Notes: generated by a model from the letters alone, not told the origin. 47,657 nt of DNA from Oscillospiraceae bacterium (GCA_029067025.1 JAIEFH010000041.1:1-47657); one strand, 5' to 3'. Counted from the first letter of the stretch, positions 7,321-16,151 are shown. Translations and numbers: made by a program.

Positions 7321-8829
7321 ATGTATAAACATTTGCAAAAGCTCGGCAAGGCTCTGATGCTGCCGGTGGCGGTGCTCCCCATCTGTGGTATCCTGATGGG
7401 CGTCGGCTACTGGCTGTGCCCCGCCTTCATGATGGGCTCCGAATGGGCCACTAACCTGGGCTATGCCACTTCCGGTCCGGCCTACTCCGTGGGCTACTTC
7501 CTGATCACAGCCGGCAACGCCATCATCGACAATATGGCCATCCTGTTTGCCATCGGCGTAGGCGTCGGTCTTTCCAAGGACAGCGACGGCACCGGCGGCG
7601 TGGCCGCCCTGGTCTCCTGGCTCATGATGACCAACCTGGTGGGCGCCGCCGGCAGCTACGCTCCCGCGCTGGTCGAGAACCAGACCTGGGCCGTGGCTTA
7701 CGACAAGATCGCCAACCCCTTCATCGGCATCCTGGCCGGCGTCATCGGCTCCTGGTGCTACAACAAGTTCAAGGGCACCCAGCTACCCAACTGGCTGTCC
7801 TTCTTCTCCGGCAAGCGCTGCGTGGCCATCGTCACCGGCGTGGTGTCCATCGTCGTCTCCGCGGTGCTCCTGTTTGCATGGCCTGTGATCTTTAGCGTCC
7901 TGGTCGCCATCGGCTCCTTCATCGCCAAGCTGGATGTTGTGGGCGTCGGCCTCTACACCTTCCTGAACCGTCTGCTCATCCCCACCGGCCTGCACCACGC
8001 CGTGAACAACGTGTTCTGGTTTGACACCATCGGCCTGGGCGACCTGTCCGCTTACTGGAGCGGCCAGAGCGGCGTCATCACCAAGGAGCTGATGGGCACC
8101 GAGATCTCCTGGTCTGTTGGCCAGTATATGTCCGGCTTCTTCCCCTGCATGATGTTCGGCATCGCGGGCGCCGCCATCGCCATGGTCCGCGCCGCCAAGA
8201 ATAAGAAGGTCGCCATCGGTATTGTCAGCTCCGCCGCCATCTGTGCGCTCATCTGCGGCGTCACCGAGCCCTTCGAGTTCGCCTTCATGTTCCTGGCCTT
8301 CCCGCTGTACGTGGTCTACTCCCTGCTGTACGCCATCTTCGCCATGGTCACTGTGGCCCTGGGCTTCCGGGCTGGCTTCTGCTTCTCCGCCGGCGCCACC
8401 GACCTGCTGTTCTCCGCCTCCCTGCCCGCGGCCAACAACACCTGGCTGATCCTCCCCCTGGGCGCCGCGGCGTTGGTGGTGTTCTACCTGGTGTTCTACT
8501 TCGCCATCAAGAAGTTCAACCTCAAGACCCCGGGCAACGAGGACGAGGACGCTGAGTCCGAGGAAGCCAAGATCGTTCTGTCCAACAACAACTTCACCGC
8601 CATTGCCAGCGGCGTGCTGGCTGCCGTGGGCGGCAAGGGCAACGTGTCCGCCGTGGACTACTGCACCACCCGTCTGCGCTTCGAGATCAAGGATTACACC
8701 GCCATCAACGAGAAGGCCGTCAAGGCCGCCGGCGCGGCTGGTGTCGTCCGTCCCAGCAAGAATGCCTGCCAGGTCATCATTGGCCCGAAGGTTCAGTTCG
8801 TGTACGACGAGCTGAAGAAGATGCTGTAA
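7321..8829 (+). CDS. PTS EIICB component, glucose/N-acetylglucosamine superfamily
   Basis: This is a 502-residue membrane transporter that takes up and phosphorylates a sugar. Residues 1 to about 390 form the EIIC domain with some ten membrane segments. The conserved LIPTGLHHAVNNVFWFD and VTEPFEFAFMF blocks are visible, the latter containing the usual sugar-contact Glu. Residues from about 418 on are the EIIB domain, with phosphorylated Cys448 in DYCTTRLRFEIKD. The sugar could be glucose, N-acetylglucosamine or a relative; sequence alone does not settle it. EIIA is a separate gene 107 nt downstream. GGGAGG precedes the ATG, and the leader has an attenuator-like hairpin. Confidence 0.92.
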   Translation: MYKHLQKLGKALMLPVAVLPICGILMGVGYWLCPAFMMGSEWATNLGYATSGPAYSVGYFLITAGNAIIDNMAILFAIGVGVGLSKDSDGTGGVAALVSWLMMTNLVGAAGSYAPALVENQTWAVAYDKIANPFIGILAGVIGSWCYNKFKGTQLPNWLSFFSGKRCVAIVTGVVSIVVSAVLLFAWPVIFSVLVAIGSFIAKLDVVGVGLYTFLNRLLIPTGLHHAVNNVFWFDTIGLGDLSAYWSGQSGVITKELMGTEISWSVGQYMSGFFPCMMFGIAGAAIAMVRAAKNKKVAIGIVSSAAICALICGVTEPFEFAFMFLAFPLYVVYSLLYAIFAMVTVALGFRAGFCFSAGATDLLFSASLPAANNTWLILPLGAAALVVFYLVFYFAIKKFNLKTPGNEDEDAESEEAKIVLSNNNFTAIASGVLAAVGGKGNVSAVDYCTTRLRFEIKDYTAINEKAVKAAGAAGVVRPSKNACQVIIGPKVQFVYDELKKML

Positions 8830-8881
8830 GGCCTCTGTGCTGAACAGCGCAGGAGCTGGTTCCTCTTGTGAGTTAACTCTG

Positions 8882-8918
8882 CCGTGGGCGGGCTTGTAAG
8901 CCCGCCCACGGTACTTTT
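8882..8918 (+). terminator. Hairpin between EIICB and EIIA genes
   Basis: A 14-bp stem formed by CCGTGGGCGGGCTT (8882-8895) and its complement (8898-8911), followed by TACTTTTT. It probably terminates part of the transcripts, lowering EIIA relative to EIICB or stabilising the upstream mRNA. Confidence 0.75.
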
Positions 8919-8936
8919 TAGAAAGGAAGGATCATC

Positions 8937-9458
8937 ATGGGATTTTTCGACAAGCTGAAAAAGGGCCTGTTGGGCGAGGAGTCCGCCCCCGCGCCCAAGG
9001 CCGGCACTGAACTGCTGGTAGGCGCGGTAGCCAAAGGCAACGCCATTCCCATGGCGGACATCCCCGACCCCGCCTTCAGCCAGGGCTTCGTGGGCTTCTG
9101 CTGCGGCATTGAGCCGGAGGACGGCAAGGTCTACTCTCCCGTGGACGGCACCGTCAGCCAGGTGCCCGACAGCCTCCACGCCGTGGGCCTTGAGTGCGAG
9201 GGCATGGAGCTGCTGGTTCACTGCGGCGTGGACACCGTGGACATGAAGGGCCAGGGCTTCACCATGCTGGTCAAGGAAGGCCAGCAGGTAAAGAAGGGCG
9301 ACCCCCTGCTCACCATGGATCTGGAGGTCGTCAAGGCGGCGGGCCACCCCACCACCATCATCACCGCCGTCACCAACTCCGACGACTTCGCCGGGGTGGC
9401 GCCGGTCAAGGCCGGCCCCGTCCAGGTGGGCGACGACGTGCTGAAGGTCAGCAAGTAA
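8937..9458 (+). CDS. PTS EIIA component, glucose type (Crr-like)
   Basis: This 173-residue soluble phosphocarrier passes phosphate from HPr to the EIIB domain. The family blocks are present: SPVDGTVSQVPD, then DSLHAVGL with the first conserved His (His81), and ELLVHCGVDTVDMKGQGF with the phosphorylated His (His95). The first 20 or so residues are amphipathic and charged, as in other free-standing EIIAs. GAAAGGAAGG gives a strong start. It follows EIICB across a stem-loop and ends at a bidirectional terminator, so the two genes form one PTS for a single sugar. Confidence 0.93.
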   Translation: MGFFDKLKKGLLGEESAPAPKAGTELLVGAVAKGNAIPMADIPDPAFSQGFVGFCCGIEPEDGKVYSPVDGTVSQVPDSLHAVGLECEGMELLVHCGVDTVDMKGQGFTMLVKEGQQVKKGDPLLTMDLEVVKAAGHPTTIITAVTNSDDFAGVAPVKAGPVQVGDDVLKVSK

Positions 9459-9471
9459 CCGCAAACAGCGC

Positions 9472-9507
9472 AAAAAGGAGCGGTCCCCATGGGGACCGCT
9501 CCTTTTT
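9472..9507. terminator. Bidirectional terminator
   Basis: A perfect palindrome: AAAAAGGAGCGGTCCCC at 9472-9488, an AT loop, then its complement to 9507. A runs on one side and T runs on the other let it end both the PTS transcript and the converging minus-strand operon. Confidence 0.9.
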
Positions 9508-9509
9508 GG

Positions 9510-9728
9510 TTATTTTGCGTTGAAGACAGTCAGGCGGTTGCAAGTCCGGCAGTACCATGCCTCGGCTTTCCCATAGCCTCTGGTTAGGCGGAAACCGCCC
9601 CGCCGCTCCAATCCGCGTCTGGTGGTAAACCAGCCCGCTTTCTCCCCCTCGGGACACCAGTATATGGGATCCCGAAGAGAGATGACAGCCCCCGCTTCCA
9701 GCTCACCGTGGCAGTACGGGCACTCCAT
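9510..9728 (-). CDS. Small zinc-ribbon-like protein (PF20097 type)
   Basis: This 72-residue protein has MECPYCHGELEAGAV at the start and WYCRTCNRLTVF near the end, two CxxC knuckles that would bind one zinc. Between them are RDPIYWCPEGEKAG and a basic stretch. It matches the short Firmicute family annotated as PF20097 domain proteins, whose role is unknown. It lies 6 nt downstream of the SPFH gene, so it is the last gene of the NfeD-SPFH operon, which ends at the bidirectional terminator. Confidence 0.75.
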   Translation of the reverse strand: MECPYCHGELEAGAVISLRDPIYWCPEGEKAGWFTTRRGLERRGGFRLTRGYGKAEAWYCRTCNRLTVFNAK

Positions 9729-9734
9729 GGCCTT

Positions 9735-10730
9735 TTACTTGCCCCCCTTGGGCTGGTTGGGCTCCACGGTGTCGAACACGCTCTTAGCGCTGGCGCACAG
9801 GCCGGCCAGCCCCTGCAGCTCGCTGGGAATGATGATCTTGGTGGCCCGGCCGTCGGCGGCCTTCTGGAAGGCCTCCAGCGCCTTGATCTTCAGCACGCCC
9901 TCACCGGGGGCGGCCTCGTTGATGAGCTTGATGGCGTCGGCGGTGGCCTGCTGCACCTTCAAAATGGCCTCGGACTCGGCCTCGGCGGCCAGGATCTTGG
10001 CGGTCTTTTCGGCCTCGGCCTCCATGATCTTGGCCTGCTTGGCGGCATCGGCCCGCAGGATGGCGGACTGCTTCTCGCCCTCGGCAACCAGGATCTGGGA
10101 CTGCTTCTGGCCCTCGGCCTGGAGGATGGCCTCGCGGCGCTCACGCTCGGCGCGCATCTGCTTCTCCATGGACTCCTGGATGTCACGGGGCGGCATGATG
10201 TTCTTCAGCTCCACGCGGTTGACCTTGATGCCCCAGGGGTCGGTGGCCTCGTCCAGGATGGCCCGCATCTGGGTATTGATGTGGTCACGGCTGGTCAGGG
10301 ACTGGTCCAGCTCCAGATCGCCGATGATGTTACGCAGGGTGGTGGCGGTCAGGTTCTCAATGGCGGCCATGGGGTGCTCCACGCCGTAGGTGTACAGCTT
10401 GGGGTCAGTGATCTGGAAGTACAGCACGGTGTCGATCTGCATGGTGACGTTGTCCTTGGTGATGACGGGCTGGGGATCGAAGTCAACCACCTGCTCCTTG
10501 AGGGACACGGTCTTGGCCACGCGCTCGATGAAGGGCACCTTCAGATGCAGGCCCACGCTCCACACGGAGTGGAAAGCGCCCAGGCGCTCGATGACCACGG
10601 CCTTGGACTGCTGAACCACCTTCACGTTGGACGCCAGGATGCCCAACAGGACGATGATGACGAGCAGGACAATGACGGGGCCCACAATATCCCCAATGTA
10701 GATAGCTCCGGCCAGTGCGAATGTTTTCAT
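9735..10730 (-). CDS. SPFH/Band 7 (stomatin/QmcA-like) membrane protein
   Basis: This 331-residue protein has one N-terminal membrane anchor (VGPVIVLLVIIVLLGILA). It is followed by the Band 7 domain with VIERLGAFHSVWSVGLHLKVPF and TKDNVTMQIDTVLYFQITD, then a long charged coiled coil rich in Ala, Glu and Lys from about residue 185 to 260. Such proteins oligomerise into flotillin-like membrane scaffolds and often partner with NfeD. I chose the ATG at 10730 because AGGAGG precedes it by a few bases; the frame extends 15 codons further without a site. It is co-transcribed with the NfeD gene, 38 nt upstream. Confidence 0.92.
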   Translation of the reverse strand: MKTFALAGAIYIGDIVGPVIVLLVIIVLLGILASNVKVVQQSKAVVIERLGAFHSVWSVGLHLKVPFIERVAKTVSLKEQVVDFDPQPVITKDNVTMQIDTVLYFQITDPKLYTYGVEHPMAAIENLTATTLRNIIGDLELDQSLTSRDHINTQMRAILDEATDPWGIKVNRVELKNIMPPRDIQESMEKQMRAERERREAILQAEGQKQSQILVAEGEKQSAILRADAAKQAKIMEAEAEKTAKILAAEAESEAILKVQQATADAIKLINEAAPGEGVLKIKALEAFQKAADGRATKIIIPSELQGLAGLCASAKSVFDTVEPNQPKGGK

Positions 10731-10768
10731 TTGATTACCTCCTAAAATATATAAAATAATGCCTTTGG

Positions 10769-11257
10769 TTACCAACTCTTGGGCTCGCTGGCGACGATGG
10801 AGACGGCAATGGGCTCCACGAACACCTTGACCCCCTCGATGCGCAGCACCCTCACCCGGGTTCCGGCGGCGATGATGCTGTCGTCCTCACTCCGGGCAGA
10901 CCAGACCATCCCCCGGATGATGACCGCCCCCTTGCCGTGGATGTTGTCAATGTCCTCCGTCACCTGGGCCTCCGCCCCAATGACACGGTCGGCGTTGGTG
11001 GGTTCCACCCGGTCATTCAGGTGCCGCTTGGCCAGGGGCCGCACGGCGGCCAGGCACAGCAGGCTCACCGCCAAAAACAAGGTGATCTGGATCCACAGCG
11101 GCCCGCCCAGCAGCGCGGCGATGAGGGCACACAGCGCCCCGGCCGCGAACCAGATGGAGGTCAGCCCCACGGTGACGGCCTCGCTGGCGGCAAAGACAAT
11201 CAGCAGCACCAGCCAGAGAATCTTCTGAACGGATTCCGCGTCTAGATTGAACGGCAT
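10769..11257 (-). CDS. NfeD family protein
   Basis: This 162-residue protein has three or four hydrophobic segments in its first half (for example ILWLVLLIVFAASEAVTVGL and LWIQITLFLAVSLLCLAAV). The second half is a soluble OB-fold: VIGAEAQVTEDIDNIHGKGAVIIRGMVWSARS matches the NfeD C-terminal domain. It is the short NfeD form without the ClpP-like protease domain. The start at 11257 follows GGAG. It is the first gene of an NfeD-SPFH pair, the standard arrangement for this membrane-quality or membrane-domain system. Confidence 0.9.
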   Translation of the reverse strand: MPFNLDAESVQKILWLVLLIVFAASEAVTVGLTSIWFAAGALCALIAALLGGPLWIQITLFLAVSLLCLAAVRPLAKRHLNDRVEPTNADRVIGAEAQVTEDIDNIHGKGAVIIRGMVWSARSEDDSIIAAGTRVRVLRIEGVKVFVEPIAVSIVASEPKSW

Positions 11258-11347
11258 ACTCCACAACTCCTTTCTCAGTGTTCTTCCAGTGTACCACAAA
11301 CAGGGCCAGGAGGAAAGAAGTTTTTCGCATATATTTTCATATTATTG

Positions 11348-11376
11348 TTGCCAGCGCTTCCATTTTACATTATACT
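11348..11376 (+). promoter_or_regulatory. Promoter of the RNA methyltransferase gene
   Basis: TTGCCA at 11348-11353 and TATACT at 11371-11376 with a 17 nt spacer, giving a leader of roughly 95 nt. Confidence 0.65.
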
Positions 11377-11476
11377 AAGCTTTGTAAAATATTTCCCCTG
11401 CCCATGACAGAATACTACACCTTTCACCGGGTATAAAGTCAAGGGGTTGTGCAAAATTTTTTGAACGGAGCTTTTT

Positions 11477-12598
11477 ATGGGAGAAACCTTACAGTTTGTC
11501 ATACCTGCCCTGATGGGGGTTGAATCCACGGTGGCCTATGAGCTGAAAAAGCTGGGGCTGGCTCAGGTGAAGGCGGAAAACGGCCGGGTGCTGTGTCAGG
11601 GCGCCCCCGCGGACGTCCCCCGAATCAATTTAAACCTGCGCACCGGAGCCCGTCTGCTGCTGTGCCTCGGCTCTTTCCAGGCCCGCTCCTTTGAGGAACT
11701 GTTTGAGGGCTGCGCCGCCCTGCCCTGGGAGGACTACATCCCCCGGGAGGGCCGCTTCCCAGTGAAGGGCTACACCATCAATTCCCAGCTCCACTCGGTG
11801 CCCGCCTGCCAGTCCATCCTGAAAAAGGCACTGTGCAAAAGGTTGGGGTCGGTGTATGGTTTGTCGGAGCTGCCGGAAACCGGGGCTTTGTACCAGGTGC
11901 AGTTCTCCATTTTAAAGGATCAAGTCACTTTAATGTTGGACACCTCTGGGGACAGCCTGTACAAACGAGGCTACCGGGCCCAGAACATGGGCGCGCCCCT
12001 GCGGGAGACCCTGGCGGCGGCGCTGGTGTCCCTGTCCAGATACAAGGGTCGGGACCCCTTCTGCGACCCCTTCTGCGGCTCGGGTACCATCCCCATTGAG
12101 GCGGCGCTCATTGCCAAGAACCGGGCCCCGGGCTTAAACCGCTCCTTCGCCGCCCAGAAGTGGCGCTGGCTGCCCTCCAGGCTGTGGATGGACGCGGCCG
12201 ACGAGGCCATGGATCACGAGTTCCACGGCTCCTACGACATCTGGGGCGGGGACATCGACCCCGCCGCCGTGGAGCTGTCCCGGCACAACGCAGAGCTTGC
12301 CGGGGTGGAGGACACGGTGCGCTTTGACGTGGCGGACGCGGCGAAATTCCACCGGGACGAGCCAAAGGGGCGGGTGGTGACCAACCCGCCCTACGGGGAG
12401 CGTCTGCTGGAAAAGAAAGAGGCGGAGGAGCTGTACCGGGCCTTTGGCCGTGCGGCGGCAAATCTGCCTCAGGGCTGGCAGGTGAACGTGCTGTCCTCCC
12501 ACACCGAGTTTGAGCGAACCTTTGGCAGGAGCGCGGACAAAAAGCGGAAGCTCTACAACGGCATGATTAAATGTGACCTTTTTATATATGGGGTATAG
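11477..12598 (+). CDS. THUMP-domain class I SAM-dependent RNA N2-guanine methyltransferase (YpsC/RlmL-like)
   Basis: This 373-residue protein has an N-terminal ferredoxin-like plus THUMP RNA-binding region (about residues 1-160). The Rossmann methyltransferase that follows shows FCDPFCGSGTIPIEAALIA, the SAM-binding motif I, and N303PPYGERL, the catalytic NPPY motif of N2-guanine methyltransferases. It corresponds to the single-domain Firmicute relatives of RlmL (YpsC), which are predicted to modify 23S rRNA. The start follows GAACGGAG and a good promoter. It ends just before a structured repeat. Confidence 0.9.
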   Translation: MGETLQFVIPALMGVESTVAYELKKLGLAQVKAENGRVLCQGAPADVPRINLNLRTGARLLLCLGSFQARSFEELFEGCAALPWEDYIPREGRFPVKGYTINSQLHSVPACQSILKKALCKRLGSVYGLSELPETGALYQVQFSILKDQVTLMLDTSGDSLYKRGYRAQNMGAPLRETLAAALVSLSRYKGRDPFCDPFCGSGTIPIEAALIAKNRAPGLNRSFAAQKWRWLPSRLWMDAADEAMDHEFHGSYDIWGGDIDPAAVELSRHNAELAGVEDTVRFDVADAAKFHRDEPKGRVVTNPPYGERLLEKKEAEELYRAFGRAAANLPQGWQVNVLSSHTEFERTFGRSADKKRKLYNGMIKCDLFIYGV

Positions 12599-12624
12599 CA
12601 TTTTCAGCGCGGCGAAGCCGCGCC

Positions 12625-12734
12625 CCAAAGCGGAGCCCAACGAAGTGGGTCCGCTTTGGAGAGGACAAGCAACGGAATGTAGCGAATGTCGGCCGATAGG
12701 CAGACGGAGCGGAATGGAGTTTGCGAGGACGAAG
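12625..12734 (+). repeat. Structured dispersed repeat, copy A
   Basis: This 110 nt element is homologous to 25306-25414. It opens with the stem CCAAAGCGGA (12625-12634) / TCCGCTTTGG (12650-12659), then an inner CCCA/TGGG stem and an ACGAAG loop. A second hairpin, GTCGGCC-GATA-GGCAGAC, lies at about 12688-12705. The 54 nt after the shared AGAGGA align with copy B without gaps at about 69% identity. Its tail (TTTGCGAGGACGAAG) runs into the ribosome binding site of the lipid kinase gene. A separate hairpin, GCGCGGC/GCCGCGC, precedes it. Confidence 0.75.
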
Positions 12735-12746
12735 GAGGGATGGGCC

Positions 12747-13658
12747 ATGCGGCACGTCTTCATCATCAATCCCAAAGCGGGAAAAAAGAAAGGCGCCAAG
12801 CTGTTGGAGGAAAACATCCGAAAGCTGGACGTACCCTATGAGATTATTTACACCAAGCAGGCCGGCGACGCCTGCCGCATCGCCCGGGAGGCGTCGGAGG
12901 GCGGCGATGAGGTGCGCATCTACGCCTGCGGCGGGGACGGCACCTTGAACGAAGTGGTGAACGGCGCGGCGGGGCACGACAATGCCGCCGTTACCAACGT
13001 GCCCATCGGCACGGGCAACGACTTTTTAAAGCTCTTCGGCAAGGAAAACAAAGCCCGGTTCACCGATCTGAAGGCCCTGTCGGAGGGGCCCCAGGCCGCC
13101 ATGGATCTCATCGACTGCAACGGCCATCTGGGTCTCAACACCGTCTGCGCCGGCCTGGACGCCCGCATCGCCGCGGACAAGGACAAATACAACGGCCTCC
13201 CCCTGGTCAGCGGCATCGGGGCCTACGCCATCTCCGCCGTGGCCAACGCGCTGTTTAAGAGCATCTCCCAGCCCATGACGGTGGACATGGGGGACTTCCA
13301 CTACGAGGGGAAGGGCACCATCATCTGCGTGTGCAGCGGGCGGTACTATGGCGGTGGCTTCATGCCCATAGGGGACAATATGCCAGACGACGGCCTGCTG
13401 GAGACCCTGGTGGTGCGCAAGGTGAGCCGCCTCACCTTCTTCCGCCTGATCGGGGAATACGGCAAGGGCCGGTACGCCAAATACCCCGACCTGATCCAGT
13501 ACGACCAGGGGGACGGGGTCACCGTCCGCAGCCCCCAGGAGCTGGTGGCGGCGGTGGACGGCGAGATACTGCGCTCCCACGAGCTGAACATCCGGCTGTC
13601 GGACAAGAAGATGAATTTCTTCTATCCGGCGGGGCTGAACTACGAACCGAAGGTGTAA
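12747..13658 (+). CDS. YegS/BmrU-type lipid (diacylglycerol) kinase
   Basis: This 303-residue protein opens with HVFIINPKAGKKKGAKLLEE, carries the ATP-binding G62GDGTLNEVVNG motif and the PIGTGNDFLKLFG segment, and ends in the beta-sandwich domain of the family. These cytosolic enzymes phosphorylate diacylglycerol or related lipids, feeding phosphatidic acid back into membrane synthesis. I chose the ATG at 12747, 8 nt after GAAGGAGG (12731-12738). The frame is open 58 codons upstream, but that part translates the structured repeat. The ribosome binding site overlaps the tail of the repeat, so the RNA fold could affect translation. Confidence 0.92.
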   Translation: MRHVFIINPKAGKKKGAKLLEENIRKLDVPYEIIYTKQAGDACRIAREASEGGDEVRIYACGGDGTLNEVVNGAAGHDNAAVTNVPIGTGNDFLKLFGKENKARFTDLKALSEGPQAAMDLIDCNGHLGLNTVCAGLDARIAADKDKYNGLPLVSGIGAYAISAVANALFKSISQPMTVDMGDFHYEGKGTIICVCSGRYYGGGFMPIGDNMPDDGLLETLVVRKVSRLTFFRLIGEYGKGRYAKYPDLIQYDQGDGVTVRSPQELVAAVDGEILRSHELNIRLSDKKMNFFYPAGLNYEPKV

Positions 13659-13668
13659 AAAGCAAAAC

Positions 13669-13740
13669 CTCCCTGACGAAGCCAGGGAGCCGAATTGAAC
13701 AGGAGCGACAGGGTCAAAAACCTTGCCGCTCCTGTTTTTT
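13669..13740 (+). terminator. Two tandem hairpins, the second an intrinsic terminator
   Basis: CTCCCTG (13669-13675) pairs with CAGGGAG (13683-13689). Then ACAGGAGCG (13699-13707) pairs with CGCTCCTGT (13727-13735), followed by TTTTT. It ends the lipid kinase transcript. Confidence 0.8.
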
Positions 13741-13789
13741 AGAGCCTGTCCCGAAATAAGCGGGGACAATGTCCCCAGCTTATTGCCTT

Positions 13790-15868
13790 TTACCAGGTCA
13801 ATTCCAGATACAGATCCTTATACTGTTTTGCGGAGTTCTCCCAGGACAGGTCTTTATCCATATCCCGCTGTACCATTTCGTCCCAGCACCAGCGATTCTC
13901 AAAATAGAATGTCTTGGCCCTGTTGATGGCGTCCAGCAGCAGGCCGGCGTCGTAGCGGTCAAACGTAAACCCATTACCTGAATTGAAGTGCATATTGTAG
14001 GGCTCTACCGTATCCCTCAGACCACCGGTCTCCCGGACGATGGGAATCGTGCCGTAGTGCATAGCGATCAGCTGCGTCAGTCCGCAGGGCTCAAACTGGG
14101 ACGGAACCAACAGAGCGTCCGCGCCCGCGTAAATCCTATGGGCCCGTGTCTCATCGTACATGATGTTGGAGCACACATTCCCCTTGTAGGCGCCTTCATA
14201 ATACCGGAAAGAGTTTTCATATACCCAATCCCCGGTGCCCAGCACCACGATCTGCGTATGCTCATCCATGACCTGCGGAATGATGGCATTGAGCAGGTCC
14301 AATCCCTTCTGGTTTGTCAGCCGGGAAATCAGCCCGATCACAAATTTGTGGTCGTCCTGAACCAGCCCCAATTCCTCTTGGAGCCTGCGCTTGTTTTCCT
14401 TCTTCTTGTCCAGCACATTGGTGATGTTGTAATTGACGTGCAGCCTGGTATCCGTATCGGGATTCCAAATGTCGTAGTCGATGCCGTTCACAATGCCGCG
14501 CAGTTTGCTGGAGTGATACCGCAGATGGGCGTCCAGGCCCTCGCCGTAGTACGGGCTTTGGATCTCGCCCGCGTAGGTCTGGCTCACCGTCGTGATGACA
14601 TTGGAGTAGGTCAGCCCGCCCTTCAGCATATTCGCGTCGGTCCAGTTGGTCGTTAAGGCGTCCTTGTTAAAGACATAATCCGGCAGCCCGGACCAGTAAT
14701 GGATGGTCGGAATGTTGTAGATCCCCTGGAACCGGAGGTTGTGGATGGTCAGGATGGTCTTTGCGGTGGTCAGCTTCGTGTTGGCGAACAGGGTCCTCAG
14801 ATAGACCGGAACCAGGGCGGCCTGCCAATCGTGGCAATGAATGATATTGGGAACCCAATCCATATAGTTCAGCGCCGCCAGGGCCGCTTTGGCAAAATAG
14901 CAGTATTTCGGAATGTCATCAATGAGATTGGTATATGGATTGCCGTTGCTGAAGAATTCCTCGTTGTCAATGAAATCATATACCACGCCGTCCCAGACAT
15001 ACTCCATGATACCCACATAGAAGGACCGGCCGTCCGCGCAGAGATCCATCTCAAAGGAGCCGCGGTAGATCATTTTCTCCTGGTACTCCCACGGGATACA
15101 TTTGTACCGCGGAAGGATGACCTTCACATCGCAGTTCTGCTTCACCAGCGCCTTGGGGAGCGCGTACATCACGTCGCCCAGGCCCCCGGTCTTAACAAAG
15201 GGATAGCATTCCGAGCCGATAAACGCGACGCTTCTTCTGGGGGACATATAGACTTCCTGCGGCGCGGCTTCTTCCACAGGCATGGCTACATCCACAGGCT
15301 CTACCTCCGAAGGTTCTTCCACGACCACTTCCACAAGCTCCGCAGCCTTAGGTTCCTCCGCTGCCGCTTCCACGGGCTCTGCCGCCGAAGGTTCCTCCAC
15401 GGCCGCTTCCACAGGCTCTGTCGCCGAAGGTTCCTCCACGGCCGCTTCCACAGGCTCCGCAGCCTTAGGTTCTTCCGCGACCGCTTCCACAGGCTCTGCA
15501 GCCTTAGGTTCTTCCGTGACCGCTTCCACAGGCTCTATAGCCTTAGGTTCTTCCGTGACCGCTTCCACAGGCTCTATAGCCGTAGGTTCTTCCGCTGCCG
15601 CTTCCACAGGTTCTATAGCCTTAGGTTCCTCCGCGGCCGCTTCCTTGTGCGCCGTCTCCGGCAGTCCTTTCTGGACTGCCTTTTTGCGCTTTGCCTTTGG
15701 CGGAGCCTCAACGATCACTTCCGCGGCGTTGGGGTCTTGTGCTTTGATCTCCTCGATCGGCTCCTCCACCTTGCTCTTTTTGGCAGCCTGAGTCTTGCGC
15801 TTTGCCGCGGCTGCTGTCGCTGGGGTTTTACTCTTTCTGCCGGTTTTCGCGGTATCCTTTTTTACCAT
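13790..15868 (-). CDS. glgA: Glycogen (starch) synthase GlgA with a long repetitive N-terminal extension
   Basis: The catalytic part (about residue 210 to 692, some 480 residues) is a GT5 glycogen synthase. RRSVAFIGSECYPFVKTGGLGDV carries the KTGGL ADP-glucose binding motif, HCHDWQAALVPVYL follows, and the C-terminal GT-B half contains PSQFEPCGLTQLIAMHYG. It adds glucose from ADP-glucose to alpha-1,4-glucan. Ahead of it lie about 80 Lys/Ala-rich residues resembling histone H1 tails, then nine 13-residue repeats of the EEPKAxEPVEAxx type (residues 80-196). Family members normally start at the catalytic domain, so the extension is unusual. No other glg gene is nearby. The start at 15868 is the only one giving the basic tail. 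Confidence 0.93.
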   Translation of the reverse strand: MVKKDTAKTGRKSKTPATAAAAKRKTQAAKKSKVEEPIEEIKAQDPNAAEVIVEAPPKAKRKKAVQKGLPETAHKEAAAEEPKAIEPVEAAAEEPTAIEPVEAVTEEPKAIEPVEAVTEEPKAAEPVEAVAEEPKAAEPVEAAVEEPSATEPVEAAVEEPSAAEPVEAAAEEPKAAELVEVVVEEPSEVEPVDVAMPVEEAAPQEVYMSPRRSVAFIGSECYPFVKTGGLGDVMYALPKALVKQNCDVKVILPRYKCIPWEYQEKMIYRGSFEMDLCADGRSFYVGIMEYVWDGVVYDFIDNEEFFSNGNPYTNLIDDIPKYCYFAKAALAALNYMDWVPNIIHCHDWQAALVPVYLRTLFANTKLTTAKTILTIHNLRFQGIYNIPTIHYWSGLPDYVFNKDALTTNWTDANMLKGGLTYSNVITTVSQTYAGEIQSPYYGEGLDAHLRYHSSKLRGIVNGIDYDIWNPDTDTRLHVNYNITNVLDKKKENKRRLQEELGLVQDDHKFVIGLISRLTNQKGLDLLNAIIPQVMDEHTQIVVLGTGDWVYENSFRYYEGAYKGNVCSNIMYDETRAHRIYAGADALLVPSQFEPCGLTQLIAMHYGTIPIVRETGGLRDTVEPYNMHFNSGNGFTFDRYDAGLLLDAINRAKTFYFENRWCWDEMVQRDMDKDLSWENSAKQYKDLYLELTW
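15281..15631. repeat. 39-bp tandem repeat (nine units) inside glgA
   Basis: Nine in-frame copies of a 39-bp unit encode a 13-residue acidic, Pro-containing motif. Units differ by a few substitutions, chiefly at the variable residues. A repeat this regular is prone to copy-number change by slippage or unequal crossing over. Confidence 0.9.
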
Positions 15869-15983
15869 TTTGTATCACCTCGTATAATAAATCGTCAAAC
15901 TTTGTTTGTTCGCCTATGCTTTGATCAGGGTACATCCAGTCTCTATCCAGTATTATACATTAAATCATCATGTATCATCCCCA

Positions 15984-16151
15984 TTAAAATTTCTCTTTCC
16001 CAGCTCCGACCTCAAAATAGTACTTAGGATCCATCTTCACATAGAAGGCGTGGCCCAGAGTGATGGCAGCGCACAGCCCATCCGGCTTCAGGGGTTTATT
16101 CAAATACCGCCGGACGCTGTGCCACGCTTGGATCGCTTCCGATTCTGTCAT
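15984..16151 (-). CDS. Small uncharacterised protein (55 aa)
   Basis: The reading frame starts at an ATG at 16151 preceded by GGAGG with 8 nt spacing. It encodes a 55-residue protein with no membrane segment, beginning MTESEAIQAWHSVRRYLNK and containing the mixed hydrophobic stretch CAAITLGHAFYVKM. I do not recognise a family. It lies upstream of glgA on the same strand (115 nt gap), so it may share a transcript. The good start site is the main evidence that it is real. Confidence 0.5.
   Translation of the reverse strand: MTESEAIQAWHSVRRYLNKPLKPDGLCAAITLGHAFYVKMDPKYYFEVGAGKEKF

Noticed and set aside
14699..16027. Long plus-strand frame with RFHRL-type repeats opposite glgA
   Set aside because: Its repeats are the antisense of the 39-bp glgA repeat; no start site or domain of its own.
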